64,000 nucleotides of DNA from Eonycteris spelaea (lineage: Eukaryota > Chordata > Mammalia > Chiroptera > Pteropodidae). Where the stretch lies: NCBI GenBank assembly GCA_003508835.1, contig PUFA01000685.1, positions 1-64,000 on the forward strand. The letters are read 5' to 3'. The notes under the pieces were generated by a model. That model was not told the origin of the DNA, did not search any database, and saw nothing but the letters and a program-made list of their open reading frames with translations. How positions within the stretch are numbered: the first letter of the stretch is position 1; the number at the start of each line of letters is the position of its first letter. The position numbers and the translations under genes are program-made. This document shows positions 51,198 to 63,935 of this stretch, one piece after another.

Positions 51198-52095
51198 CTA
51201 TCTTAAAAATCTTTTCAGAGCCCCTTTATGTCTTTGTTCCTGAGACTGTAGATGAAGGGGTTCCGCATGGGTGTGACCACAGCATATATCACTGAAGTTT
51301 CTGCACTTGAGTGTGAGCTGTGGCTTGCAGAAGAGCTGAGGATCACTCCTAGAAATATACAATAAAATATGGAGACAACTGAGAGGTGAGACGCACAGTA
51401 GAAATAGCTTTATACTTTCCATGAGCCGATGATATTCCACGTATGGTGGAGAGTATCTTAGAGTAAGAGTCAATGATACCAGCCAGGGGACCCCCGGTTA
51501 AGAAATATATCACCATGTTATTAAGAGGGTCAGAACAAGCAAGATGAACCATCTGATGGAGGTCACAGATAAAGTGGGAGATTTTCAAGACTGTCCAGAA
51601 AGATAGTCACAACACCATTAAGCTTTGCAGCAAGGAATACAGATCACTCATGACCCAGGACACCAGAAGCAGCAGTCCATGGAACCAGAGATCATGATGA
51701 CTGTGTACTGCAGGGGGTGACAGATGGCCACAAATTGGTCAAAAGCCGTCACAGTCGGAGGACATCATCCAATCCTGCAAAGAGTAGGAAAAATACATTT
51801 GTGCTATGTGGCTTCCATAGGTTATGAGTTTGCTCTGTATTTGGATGTGAACCAGCATCTTTGGGACGGTGGTGGAAGTGAAACAGATATCCACCAAGGA
51901 CAGTTTGAAGAGGAAGAAATACATAGTTGTGGCGTGGGAGTCTGGGCTGATGGCCAATATGATGAGCTGGTTTCCAAACACAGTGATCAGATACATGGAG
52001 TGGAAGAGCCCAATGTAAGGGGCTACAATTCTGGTTCCTCTGAAAATCTCAAAAGAAACTTTGGAAATATCAAAGATTCTCTGGTTCCATGTCAT
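51198..52095 (-). pseudogene. Olfactory receptor pseudogene, family 7-like, minus strand (C2)
   Basis: Copy of the C1 pseudogene. Minus-strand ATG at 52095-52093 opens [11 protein letters not shown]. One frame runs 118 codons and covers [48 protein letters not shown] and the helix-3 approach, then hits a stop after SSDCDGF where MAYDRF should be. Later pieces in other frames include a [17 protein letters not shown] segment and a C-terminal NKD region ending LKRFLR with TAG (51200-51198). The N-terminal stretch before MYLITVFG is in a shifted frame in both C copies, and both carry other shared lesions. The gene was therefore dead before the block duplicated. Confidence 0.85.
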
Positions 52096-52367
52096 AGAGG
52101 TGACTTACAGGAAAGAGGAAAATAACATGCGTAATTTTCATACAAACTGGCATTCCTCACATAGTTAATACTAGAGTTCATATTTTGAATTTAAGAAATT
52201 ATTTCAATATTTTTTATGGATGTGGTCCCCTCTTGGGTTTCCTGTGTGATTTCACAGTAGGAATGAATGTCTCGTTCTGCTTTTTCTCCTAGGGGTTCAT
52301 GACACTGTACTCTACAGTGTTATTGAAAAGGTCTTCATGCATTTAAGGAATATTGTTTGCCAATCAT

Positions 52368-52690
52368 GTTTTAGGCACTGTCAATGATGAAGGATGTTGA
52401 AGAAGAATGTACAATAAAATTTTTAAAATATGACATTTCAGATGGTGACAGGTGTTATGAAAAAAAGGAAAGCAGATGTAATGGAGAAAGTGACAAGGAT
52501 GCTGTGTTTTTTATGTATATTTTGGCAAGACCTGCAAATACATAATATTTGCACATTGCTTCTAGAACCAAAAGGAGGGAGATGCCAGGTTATGTGGACA
52601 ACTGTGTACCTTGCGGAGGGATTGGTGAGTGCAAAGGCCCTAGGAGGAGAAGAAAGGGTTAGTGATATGCACAAAGCTAACAGAGGATCT
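52368..52690 (+). repeat. Ancient interspersed repeat-like segment (C2)
   Basis: Copy of 27385-27735, about 45 bp shorter just after ggcactgtc. An open frame of 137 codons on the minus strand (52438-52851) is an accident of this repeat and of the MER20-like piece. Confidence 0.35.
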
Positions 52691-52729
52691 GTTAGGCCTT
52701 GATTATAATTTTTGCAGGTTGCTTCTAGG

Positions 52730-52876
52730 CAGTGGTTCCTACCCAGAAATGATATTACCCCTAGGATATTCAGAAATGTCCAGAGGAATACTGCAAAACA
52801 ACAATGGTGCATGGGAAAGCATCCTGTAAGATTATTTACCCATATTGTCAACAGTGAGAGGTGAAAAAACCTAGTC
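52730..52876 (+). mobile_element. MER20-like hAT fossil (C2)
   Basis: Copy of 27782-27928, at visibly lower identity than the left part of the block. Confidence 0.55.
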
Positions 52877-53040
52877 TACTCCTGCGCTTCTACTTGAGTG
52901 TGCCTATGAATTAACAAGGGTTCTACCAGAAAAGCAGAATATGATTCAGCAGGTCCTGTTGGGCTAAGAAACTCTGCATTTCTATCAAGCTCCCAGGTGG
53001 TGTTGATGCTGCCAGTCCTGGTTGGAGCAAAGCTGAGATC
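52877..53040 (+). mobile_element. MER5-like hAT fossil (C2)
   Basis: Copy of 27929-28085: gattcagcaggtcctgttgg and ctcccaggtggtgttgatgc are kept. Confidence 0.65.
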
Positions 53041-53226
53041 TTGAGTAAGAGCCAGCTAGACAAACTTTTAGGTTTTCAGAGCTAAATTTTTTTGCATGTA
53101 GTTTTAAAGGAATAATGTATTCACTCATTCATGAAATATGACAAATACTGTGTTTATTCCTTTATATAAGGACTCTCGAGTGGCACATAGTAATAAACTT
53201 TTCAAAAGACTTTATAGTGAACAGAA

Positions 53227-53682
53227 TAAGGACCTCCTGAAAGTGTCCACACCCACAGCCTTAGGGACTTTGAACATGATCTTTTTATAACAGGGAGGAT
53301 TACTGTAGCAGGTGAATGAAGTTGCTAATTGGCAACTGTAAGGTAGAAGATGAGCCAGGATCATCCACATGTGGACTGAGGTAACTACAATGCTCCTCTA
53401 GAAGCTGAAGAGGAGACAAGATGAACATGCCACACTGCTGGCTTTGAAGAAGGAGGAAGGGCCAAGAACCAAGGCATGATTGTAGCTAGCTGGAATGCAA
53501 ACTGGAATGGGAAAGAATACAATTTCTCCTCAGCCTCTATAAGAAACCCAACCCTGCAGATTTCTTGAGTTTAGACAGTGAGACACATTAAAGTGTCTGA
53601 CGCCAGAACCGTGAGAAAATATATCTGCTTGTTTAAACAACTAGTGTGGGAATACTTTATAGCAGTAGTAGAATCTAATATA
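53227..53682 (+). mobile_element. MLT1-like LTR (C2)
   Basis: Copy of 28270-28722 with the same landmark order. Confidence 0.6.
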
Positions 53683-54756
53683 GACACTTATTCAATAAAA
53701 TTTGCTGAGGGAACTTGTTGAAGCCTCTCCATTCATTCATTAATGTCTTTGGATAAGAGAATTTTACATTGAAAACCCACATGAAGAAGAAAGAAATTTT
53801 AAATAGAGTTGGAGGTATTGCACCCAATCAGCTGATACAGTGAAGTCATCATTGCATAAATGTAAATATGATCTGGTTATGATGCATTGATGCATTAAAA
53901 TTTATGAGTTGATGCATTAAATTTAAGGTACAACCAGTGATCTTAATTTCTCCATCATTGAACTGCAAAAACTTTCGTTTCTCATCACCTTACGCTCTTT
54001 GCCTAGAAATGGGTCAGTCCTCTGTTTTTATTCCCCACATGCATGACAATATTTATCATTAAATACATAGAAGATATGACCACTGGGGGAAAAGGCTGAA
54101 TGTGCGACAGGTTCCAATAGAGAAAGTAAAGTCAACGAACCCCAAAATATAGGCACCCTTGTCAGTAGTGAAATAATTACAAGTAAAACTATTTGGTATT
54201 CCTTTTTAGACTCATTACATAATTACTTTTCTCGTGGATAAGCAGCATGAGAGTAGATACTGCATTGTACGTCTCACAATGGCTGCTGCAAGGTGGTTTC
54301 TATCTCCACTCATATGGAACTTTTCAATAAATACAAGACATGATCAAATATAGCCCATCTTAGAAATGTAATAAAAACACTCTGACTTAACTGCACTTGC
54401 TTCCACACCTGACACTCAATTTCCTACTCCCTGACCAATATAATTCCTCTGATGTGTTTTCACATTACTGCAAACATTTTATGCATCTCACTCACTCTAC
54501 AGTGTCACCTAACTGTACATCTATGCCCATCACTTACTTGTAAACCATGGTCCTCATAGTGTTGATTGAGACAGACACATAGTTATTAACACACTTACAT
54601 GAATTAATTATAAATTATTTACTTAACCAAAAACACAAACAGAGATCTCTTGTCTCTCATTGGGCTGGTTGGGCTCTCATGTGACTCGGGTAAGAGTTCT
54701 CAGGTTCCATCCTCTCTGATCCTCCCCTGAACTAGCTGCTGGGCTATCACACTCAC

Positions 54757-55182
54757 CTGGATGGGGTCTCTGAAAGGGAGGACTCAGTGTGGAACTCTTA
54801 GTTCCTCCCTGGGTGGTTGACGATGGAGATCAAGCTCTGTCCCCAGATAAGACAGCAGGAAGAAGTGAAGCATTGGTCTCTGAGGCAGCTTAGGAGTCAA
54901 AAGCAAATCATTTCCTGTGGAGCCTGGAATGCACACGCCATAGGACTGCAGCAGAAGAGGTATTTCAGCTCCCTTTATCTGCTCATCAGACACTGTTTCC
55001 ACTGTTGCTCTCACCTCTGAGCCTCGATTTCCCTGTGAGACACTTGTCTGGACAGACTGGAAATTTTTCCTGCTGATTCTCTCTTCCCAAGAGACCAGGA
55101 TGGAAGTAAATTGAATCCTTTTTTCATTACTCCTTCTCCATGACTCTCCTGCATGCTACATGTCTCAGCTCCCAGCACCTTA
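54757..55182 (-). promoter_or_regulatory. Promoter-proximal block and non-coding first exon of the C2 OR
   Basis: Copy of 29769-30196 with donor AG/GTGAGT (intron starts at 54756 and runs leftward). Although the OR it serves is dead and the surrounding right half of C has diverged, donor and landmarks are unchanged. Confidence 0.65.
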
Positions 55183-55369
55183 TCCCAAACCTGAGTTACA
55201 TGCCTCTCAAAAGTCTAAGTCCAGGAATCTGATTCAACTAGGTCCCTTGGCTCTTCAAAGCATTGGGTTTTGGTGAGATACAACCACTGATAACTCCAAA
55301 AAATTACTATTTCTTATTAAAAATGAAGAAAACTGTGTAACTTTGGCCACCATACACTTGACACATTAG

Positions 55370-55885
55370 CATCCTGACACATTAGCCTGTGTGGGTTTGA
55401 GAAAGAGACCCTCCAAGCTGTGCCTCAGAAGTTGGGAATTATTTTGAGCTGAAGGCCATTTTAACTGCTGACTCAAAAGAAACTCCTGCTTCTCCCTTTA
55501 ACTACCCATAAGTACTTGAACAAGAGGCCTTTTCTATAAAAGAGATTATCAGAGACAATCACTTTGACCCACCTGTATGGCAGGCCAAACTTTTGTTTAC
55601 TAAACATCTTCTCTTTGTATCCCCCTACACTGTCCTTAAAAGCCCTAAAGCATCTTATCTCATCCGTAGCTTGGAATATCTTATATATCACAATCACTTT
55701 TTCCATGTCTAAACCAATCCTGCATGTAGGGTCTCTGACTGTCTCCTGTGTGTGGAGTTCCCATACATGTGTATGTACTAAATTTGGTTATTTTCTTTGC
55801 TAATCTGTCATGTCCATTTGATTATTAGACCAGCCAGAAGAACCTCGAGGGTGGAGGAGAGTTTCCTCCTCCCCCACAGTTTGCA
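55370..55885 (+). mobile_element. LTR-like segment, probably ERVL class (C2)
   Basis: Copy of 30400-30910. Confidence 0.4.
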
Positions 55886-58675
55886 CGGTGAGTGAGTAAG
55901 CTCACTGCTGGAACCCCAAGCTTCCCAACGAGGCTGCTGCAGATGAGGAGATCCTGGGGTATGTGACACAGGCCAGTGGAAGTTAAGGGTCCTTTCCATG
56001 TCATCATACCCAAAATCTCTCTGTGGATCTGATGGGAGTGAAAGTTTTGAGAGCTTTTTTTCTCTTCTCAATTTGATTGGCAGCAGAAAACATTTGTCAA
56101 ACTCTTTCTCGTTATAGTGACTCTTGGTTACTTGGTAAGAGTACTCATGGGGTTCATTTTTCTCTGTCTCTGTCTTGTTTCTCTCCTTTCATCTTGTTAT
56201 ATGTCCTGATATTTGGCCTTACAACCAGTGAGAATATTTTCTCTCTTTCTGTACCATCCAGTGCACTTGTCAATGTGCACATATCCTCTGTCCAGCCAGG
56301 ACAAGCTGTCAGAGGCTTTCCTGTTCTATCCCATTCCTCCCATGGATGGTTTGTTATCTCTGCCAGCTGGAGGATGCTTATGAATCGGTGGGCAGGCAAA
56401 TAGGCTGTGGCTTTAAGCTTAGGGAATCTTAAATCTTATTCTTTTTAAGACAGAAAAACACAATTCCCTTTTTTGGAACAGCTATTTAAAGACAGGGCTT
56501 CCCATCTTCCTTAAGCTAACTCCAGAGGTAAACTTGTGTGGGATTGCATTGTTTTGCATTCTCCTTTGAGAGATGCCTCTAATGTCCACAGTACTGGTTT
56601 GAGTTGCTAAACTCTACCGTCATGGTCAGATGATGGCACCTTTTAATTAGCAAAACTTCTAAACTGAAAAAAAGAAAGAACATTTTTTATACTTTATTTA
56701 TTTTATGGTGATTTTAGTTAATGAAATCCAATATGTTTTACCTGTACACTTTAACAGTAAAGCATATTAATATATTTACACTGTGTGTTCACCTCCCATG
56801 GTTAGAACATTCTTTTAGAGAGCTCTTGATTGTTATAATAGCTAGTCTTTAAGATTCCTTTCAATAGATAGGAGGACAGAAATTAGAAGAAAATCAAAGT
56901 CCATTCAGACCCTTCCTATTTGCCTTCACACATTTGCAAGCACTGTTTTTAAAAAATCAAGACGTTAAAAGTAAAAAATGAATGAAAAAGAATAGCAAAA
57001 TCTTACTTAAAGACAACCTAAAATTTTATGTCCCAACAACTCAACTTGGTATCAGGTTGGAAGCTCCAAAAGTAACCACACACAAACTGATTCAAGCTTA
57101 TTTATCCTCAAGAACGGCATTGTGAATCGTTTGCCTTTTCTACCCTTATTGTTCGTATGGCTGCAGCTTTATAATGAAGTCTTAGGACATAAGATTAATG
57201 AGCCTCAGATCTGTCTGTAATCATGAAGATGATCGGTTTCAGTTGGACTTTAGACTAAGACTAATATCTTGGCTTTAGATGTGTTTCAACCCAGGCCCGT
57301 TAAGCAGAAGAGCAGCCCCAACATTGATGAGACCAGATGGCATGGCACCTGTGGCTGATTCCAGAACCAGACACATGATCAATTACCTCATCCCCCTCAA
57401 ATCATCCATTCAGTATAACCCACAATCCCAACTCTCTTAGTTTCCATGATTACTGATTTTTCCTTAAATAACCTGTATTCCTGAGACACCTTTGAGCGGT
57501 AGCATGACTGTGTATCCAGGGCTTGTAACTCTCTAATAAACCTTACTTTCTTGCTGCAAAACCTGCACGATCTCTACTTTGACTTAGACGTATGCAGGAA
57601 GACGGACCCCTTTTTTATCCCAGTAATTAGGCATCAAAATAGCAATGTAGTCTTATGCTCTGCTGTCAGCAGTTATGCCTTCGAAGGGTCTGGAAAAGAA
57701 GATGAGTCTGACATTTCCAAGGCACATATCTAATGCAACAAATACAATAGACAACTTTAAAGTTAAATATTGACCTTTGTCAAGGAAGCTGCAGGCCTAG
57801 GACATGAGGATGCTCCAAGACCCACTTTTAGTTAGGAATTTTACATGTAGACCACCCTTGAGGTTGCTTTGGTCTCTGGGTTTGTAATAAGGTTTTATTA
57901 AGGGATTCGTGAATGGGACAGCATCCCATCTAGCATTTAGAAGGGAACTCTCAGTGGTTATATAAAATGGAAGGATTTTATAGAAAGATAATAAGCCAAT
58001 GAAGCTGTTAAAAGAAAGGATTATTGTTAGACCAGAACAGCTGTTTTGGGTAGAAGGTGAACAGTATGTGTTGTTATCCTCCAGATTCTCTTTTCTTTCT
58101 TTGGAGGGATGGAGAGGGCCAAAGTGACAGGTTACCTTATCGTTTCCTTGATAGAAAATTCCAAATGGGTTGATTAGGAAAGATGAAACTGCCAATAGAT
58201 CTGGTAGTAAATCTCCTTTTAGCACCATTAATGCCATTTGGAGCCTGTAGTTTTTTCTTTAAAGGTAGTAGGGACAGTTTAATGGTATTAAATCTTCCAA
58301 TCACTGAGCACAGAATATCTTTCCATTTATTGTGTCTTCTTTAAAATGTACAAATTTGCTGAATTAAAGGAGCTATATGAAAACTAAGAATACATACTGC
58401 ATGGGTACATAAACACATACATATTACATATGTAATTCAAGAATGTGCACAATACTTTAATTACTTTGTTATATTATTATGAAAATGTAATCATTCTTAT
58501 ACTCTGTTTCCTTATTTCTGATGGTTATGTGAAATGAGAAAACCTAATTCAGGTGAACATTTTGGGGAATAAATAAAATGTTTGGAAATATTTGGTGAAT
58601 CTAAGGTCTCTTTCTCAGGTAAGCAGTGTATGTACATATGCACAACACAGACTCATCAATAATGTCATTTTTAAG
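55886..58675. other. Right part of C2, no gene seen
   Basis: Counterpart of 30911-33637. It contains a possible ERV LTR at about 57280-57610 and an extra ~130 bp at 56690-56815 that C1 lacks. The 44-A run of C1 is absent. Open frames here (for example 57797-58237, minus) have no recognisable domain. Confidence 0.5.
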
Positions 58676-58749
58676 GTTTGAAAAGAAACTTTAAAAAAAT
58701 TTGGAGAGAATAAAAATTAAAAGAATGGTTAAAGTTAAAATGAAACTAA

Positions 58750-58867
58750 GTCTATGGCCATGCTACCCTGAACAAGCCCGATCCCATCTGATCTCGGAAG
58801 CTAAGCAGGGTCAGGCCTGGTTATACTTGGATGGGAGACCACCTAGGAAGACAGGTGCTGTAGGCAT
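58750..58867 (+). pseudogene. 5S rRNA pseudogene
   Basis: Nearly full-length (118 of ~121 nt) match to vertebrate 5S rRNA, which pairs with the large ribosomal subunit. It starts gtctatggccat, keeps box A (agctaagcagggtc) and most of box C (tggatgggagacc), and ends ggtgctgtaggcat. Substitutions at several conserved sites, a missing base in ggttatactt, and no T-run terminator mark it as a retroposed pseudogene. An A-rich tail (aaaaaag) follows directly, as expected for L1-driven insertion. Confidence 0.9.
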
Positions 58868-59799
58868 AAAAAAGTAAGAAATAAGAGATCGTAAGCCGAC
58901 AAGGTCTTTGCAATCTGTGAAGTCAACCAAGGGTTGCCTCACCTATAAAAAAAAATGGCTAAAAGAATATAGACATTTAGGACAAAGATTTAAAGTAGAG
59001 TGGTAGACCTTAATTTTAATAATAAATTACATTTCCTATCTTAATGTACGAAGGCCTCAAAGTCAGAAACACATTGACTTTTATGCCATGGATAATTCAT
59101 TAGATCACCTGATAAAGTAAAATCCCCAAAGACTTGTGATTTTTTTTTCTACTTAAGGTGGGACTTCAACACAAAAGTCCTTTAAAGGGAATCTAATAGA
59201 ATTATCTGAGAGGCTAAAATTTGTTTTCTACAAAAAAATTATTGAATAAATATATTACATTCCTGTTGTAATAAATTAAAATCATAAGTATGAAGGAAAC
59301 AAATTTATGTTCACACAGTTTTGAATTTCAGAAGGCTAGAGCAAATCTCAATGGACTAAAATCAATATGTCTGCAAGGCTCATTCTTCCAGGAGAGAATC
59401 CATTTCCTCTTCTATTTTAGTTTCTCAAGCATTCCTTTGCTCACAGCCCTTTCTTCATTTCCAAAGCCAGCAATGTAACATCTACTAATCTCCCTCTGAT
59501 TCCAACTATTCTTCCTTCCTCTTCCACTTTCTAAGACTATGGCAATACACTATTTCCATTTGCATTATCACAGCCGATCTTTAATCTAAAGTTTACTGAT
59601 GGCAAAAGTATTCCAAAGTGTATCTCAATCTTTCCTTACTATAATAAATAACATGTTGAAAGTTTCCATGGAGTAGAATGTAGACATCTTTTGGAGGTTC
59701 TTATTCTGCCTACTATAAAGTCTTTTTGTAACGTGTATTATTTGGTGATGCAAGGATCTTTCTATAAAAAAAAATACATATATATTTTTTCACAAGAGT
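58868..59799. other. Unassigned intergenic sequence
   Basis: AT-rich, with no gene or clear transposon. A pyrimidine-rich stretch at 59385-59540 is the only feature of note. Confidence 0.5.
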
Positions 59800-60399
59800 T
59801 TGGAGAAACATGGTGGAGTGAAAGACATCCCCAGATCCTCCTATTAAAACAACAATAAGTTGAACATCTAAAACTCAACAACAACAACAACAACAAAACC
59901 CAAACAGCACACCAGCATGTCTGAGCGTGAGATCTGCACATAAGAGCTACCACAGGTCAGAACCCCAGATGTCAGGCAGTGGACTGGAGAAATAAAGAAG
60001 CTGCCTCTCACAGCAGCCGGAACTCCCTGTCAGAGGTGGTGGGGGGAGGGTTGAAGGTGCAATGAGTTCCCTGAAGAGCCATGCCTGTGAGAGCTGTGAG
60101 CTCCACGTGGCCAAGGGCAGGGCCCAGTCATAAGGGCAGAAAGCAGAGAAGCACATGGCAGAGAAACAACAGTTGATTTTTACCGCACATGGTTGCAAAA
60201 CCGAGGCTGAGCCACAGCCCACATTTCCCAACTCAGAGGGTACCTCCACTCATATACTCTGCAGCAAAACCCACGGAGCCTGAGAGGAATCTGAACAAAC
60301 ACTACCAAAACTGTCCTAACACTAGGAGGAACTGAGACTGAGTAGTGAGCATGATTAAACATCTATAAGGGAAAAAAAGGCATTATTAAGACTATATAA

Positions 60400-60812
60400 A
60401 GCAGGGATCCAAGAGGTTTAGACACCACCTACTGGAAACCAAAAGAAAAATGCCTTCTTTGCAACAGGCTATTATTATTTATTGTTATATAATAAATCTT
60501 TCTGAGGAAAAAAAAAAGCAGCAGAATACACTTCTATTAATGCCCAGGCTAAGAAATAGTTCATTAAACACCATGAACAACCTAGGTGACAAGGCATCTT
60601 GAATAGAAAGAGAAAAATCTCCAGAAATTAAGCTTACACACATGGAAATAAGCAATTAAATGACAGAGAATTCACGATGGTACCTCTGAAAAAAACCCAG
60701 TGAGTTCCAAAATGAGTCATATTAACAATTTCAGGAATTGAAATCACAACAAGATGAGCAGAGCAAGGAGATTGAAACCCTCAAAAAGAACAAATAGATC
60801 TTCTAGAGATAA

Positions 60813-60881
<69 letters not shown>

Positions 60882-61560
60882 AAGAGTTGAAAACTGAAAT
60901 TGAAAGCTTGGTAAATAGAGTTGACCAAATGGAAGGAAAGAATCAGTAATATTGAAGACAGAAATCTAGAAAAAATCAGAAGGAAGAAGAGAAGAATTGA
61001 AGAATGGAAAGTAATGAAAGAAAAATACAAGAACTAGCTGATACCATCAGGAGAGGAAACATAAGAATAATGAGCATTACCAAAGGCAGGAAAAAGGAAT
61101 AGAGACTACAAAGCATTTTCAGACAAATAGTGGACAAGAATTTCCAAATCTAAAGAATGAGCTGGGGCTTGGAATTCAATAAGTCAGCAGAACACCCAAT
61201 TATTTTAACCCAAAAAGGCCTTCGCAAGGCACATTGTATTAAAATAATCAAAAATCAATGGCAAAGATAGAATTCTCAGGCTACCTAGGGAAAAGAAGAT
61301 GATAATTAAAAAGGAAAACCCATTAGATTATTGTCAGACTTCTTAGCACAAACCTTACAAGCCAGAAAGAAATGAATCAATATATTTAGACCATTAAGTA
61401 AAAGGAACTAACAGTATAGAGTAATGTATCCAGCTAAGCTCCCCTTTAGATATGAAGAAGAAATAAAGACATTTCCAGATATACAAAAATTGAGGGAATT
61501 CTCGACTATGAAGCCTACACTGCAGGAAATACTGAAAGGAATCAGTTCACCTAAAACAAA
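60400..61560 (+). pseudogene. L1 ORF1 remnant
   Basis: ORF1 of L1 encodes an RNA-binding coiled-coil chaperone. Here only the nucleotide succession is recognisable: a glutamate/lysine-rich coiled-coil-like part around 60890-61030, then regions equivalent to the RNA-binding and C-terminal domains ending near gaaatactgaaagg (about 61535). No frame is open for more than a short distance, and an (AG)n run has expanded inside it. Confidence 0.6.
60823..60879. repeat. AG microsatellite inside the L1
   Basis: About 28 AG dinucleotides in the ORF1-like region. Confidence 0.97.
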
Positions 61561-62029
61561 AATAACAAAACAAACAAATACATAATTAAGAGTAAAGTGA
61601 CTGTCAGGCAAATAGAAACAGAGGAGTGCAACCCTTACTAAGAACAGGGCATTATAGTTTAAATAATAAGAGAATGGTTGTAACAAGATAGTAATGAACA
61701 TTCAGCATACATAGGGATGAAATGACACAATAATGACAGAAAAGGGGAAGATTCAAAGATCCAGATTCGCAAAGGGAATGGCGATAAGGCACACACGGAA
61801 GAAATTGGATGACTGTATATATATATAACTATCCTTGTCATAATCATCATGGTAAAAACATGCCAAAGATTCAAAACTAAAGTATATAACATAAAACAAG
61901 AAGCAGAGGCAAAACCCGCAACCCAATAAAAATACAGAAAACAGAAACAAGGACAATGAAACAATGGAAACACCAAGTTACCAGAAAGCAAAAGATAAAA
62001 TGACTATAAAAAACCTCATATTTCAATAA

Positions 62030-62760
62030 ATGGACTTAACTCACCAATACAAAGGCACAGAGTAGCAGAATGAATCAAAAAACAAAACTCAATATATGCT
62101 GCCTCCAAGAGACACATCTCAGCTCCAAAGACAAATATAGACTCAAAGGGAAAGGGTAGAAAATGATATTTCAAGAAAATGGCATTCTGAGAAAGTAGGA
62201 GTAGCAATACTAATATCAAATGAAATAAATTTCAAAATAAAAAAAGGTAAAGAAAGATACTGAGGGACACTTCATAATGATAAAGGGAATAATGCACCAA
62301 GAAGACATAACACTTAATAATATCTATGCTCCCAATCAGGGAGCCCAAAATACGTAAAGCAATTACTAACAGAATTAAAGGGAGAAACAGACCAAAACAC
62401 TATCATAGTAAGGGACCTAAATACGCCACTGTCGGATATAGACAGATGATCCAAACAGAACAATCAATAAGGAAATAACATCCTTAAATGACACTTTACA
62501 CCAACTGGACATAATTGACATTTACAGAGCCTTCCATTCCAAAATAGCTGTTTATATATACTTCTCTAGTGCACATGAAACATTCTCAAATTGATCACAG
62601 ACTGGGACACAGAGATAGCCACAATAAATATAAGAAGATTGAAATAAAACCAACCATATTCTCTGATCATAATGCTTTGAAACTAGAAATCAACTGCAAA
62701 AAAGAAATCAGGAAGAACCACAAATACATGGAGATTAAACAATATGCTACTGAAGAATGA
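62030..62760 (+). pseudogene. L1 ORF2 remnant, endonuclease region
   Basis: ORF2 of L1 starts with an apurinic-type endonuclease that nicks the target DNA. Landmarks: wording for LQETHL-like codons near 62100, the region of the catalytic core around 62250-62450, and an open piece (62569-62760) with SDHNALKLEIN, the conserved S-D-H motif near the end of the domain. Frameshifts separate the pieces. Confidence 0.75.
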
Positions 62761-63259
62761 TCGGGTCAGAGAAGAAACAAAAAGAGAGATCAAGCGATAC
62801 ATAGAAATGAATGGTAATGATAGTACAACATATCAAAACTTTTGGGACATGGCAAAAGCAGTCATAAGAGGAAAGTTCATATCATTACAGACCTATCTCC
62901 AAAAGCAAGAATAAAACCCAAATAAATAACCTAACGCTTCATCTTAAAAAACTAAAAAAGTAAGTACAAATGAAACCTAAAGTTAGCAGGAGAGAAATAA
63001 TCAAAATAAGAGCAGAAATAAATGAAATTGGAAACAAAACAAAAAAAAGTAGAAAAAATAAATGTCACAATATTGTGGTCTTTGAGAAGGTTAATAAAAT
63101 CGACAAACTCTTGTCTAGACTCACTAAAGAAAAAAGAGAAATGACACAAACAAAATCAGGGATTAAAGAGGGGAAATTATGACTGACATCTCAGAAATAC
63201 AAAGGATCATACAAGAATACTATGAAAAAATATATAACACCAAATTTAATAACTAGAAA

Positions 63260-63935
63260 ATGAAGCAGTACTTGAGAAAATATACCCTTCCTAGGCTAAA
63301 TCAAGAAGAACTGGAGAATCTAAATAGACTGATCAGAAGTATGGAAATTGAAATAATCATGAAAAACCTACCAGAAAGTAAAAGTCCAGGACCAGATGGC
63401 TTCATCATTGAATTCTTCCAAACATTCAAAGATTTAATACCTATCCTCCTCAACTCTTCCAAATAATCGAAGAGGAGGCAATACTTCCCAACACATTTTA
63501 TGAGGCCAATATTACTTTGATGCCAAAACCTAGTAAAGATAACAAAAAAAGAAAACTGCACACCAATATCACTCATGAACACAGATGCAAAAATCCTAAA
63601 TAAGATACCATCAAATCGAATACAGCAACAAATTAAAAAGATTATACACCGCAATCAAGTGGGCTTCATTCCAGGGGCACAGTGATGGTTCAGCATACGC
63701 AAATTAACACCAACTAAACAAATTAACAAATAAGAATCATATGATCATATCAATAGATGCAGAAAAAGCCTTCGACAAGATACGGCATCAATTTATGATT
63801 AAAACACTTAACGAAATCAGTATAGAAGAAAAGTATCTTAACATAATAAAGGCCATATATGACAAACACTCAGCTGACATTATACTTAATGATGAAAAAA
63901 TGAAAACCTTCCTTCTAAGATCAGGATCAAGGTAA
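63260..63935 (+). pseudogene. L1 ORF2 remnant, reverse transcriptase region
   Basis: Two open pieces with reverse transcriptase signatures: [18 protein letters not shown] (63260-63466), and ISIDAEKAFDKIRHQFM (63741-63935), whose D-A-E-K-A-F-D block is RT motif A with a metal-binding aspartate. The FADD-box motif and the cysteine-rich end lie beyond the window. The region between the two pieces is frameshifted. Confidence 0.85.

Larger units (their letters stand above)
48098..58675. repeat. Large duplicated block C2 (~10.6 kb)
   Basis: Second copy of block C, in the same orientation and order as C1: L1 pieces, LTR-like insert, minus-strand OR, hAT fossils, MLT1-like LTR, first-exon block and further LTR-like segments. 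It is nearly identical to C1 up to about 52.38 kb and markedly more diverged beyond. Confidence 0.9.

Noticed and set aside
52438..52851. 137-codon minus-strand open frame in C2
   Set aside because: It lies over an ancient repeat and the MER20-like piece, shows no protein domain, and is not open in C1.
57797..58237. 146-codon minus-strand open frame
   Set aside because: No recognisable domain, not maintained in the C1 copy, and surrounded by repeat-derived sequence.
58750..58867. Functional 5S rRNA gene
   Set aside because: Several substitutions at conserved sites, a missing base, no T-run terminator, and an A-rich tail typical of a retroposed copy.
60803..61030. Serine/leucine-rich minus-strand open frame
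   Set aside because: Produced by the (AG)n microsatellite and the antisense of the L1 ORF1-like region.
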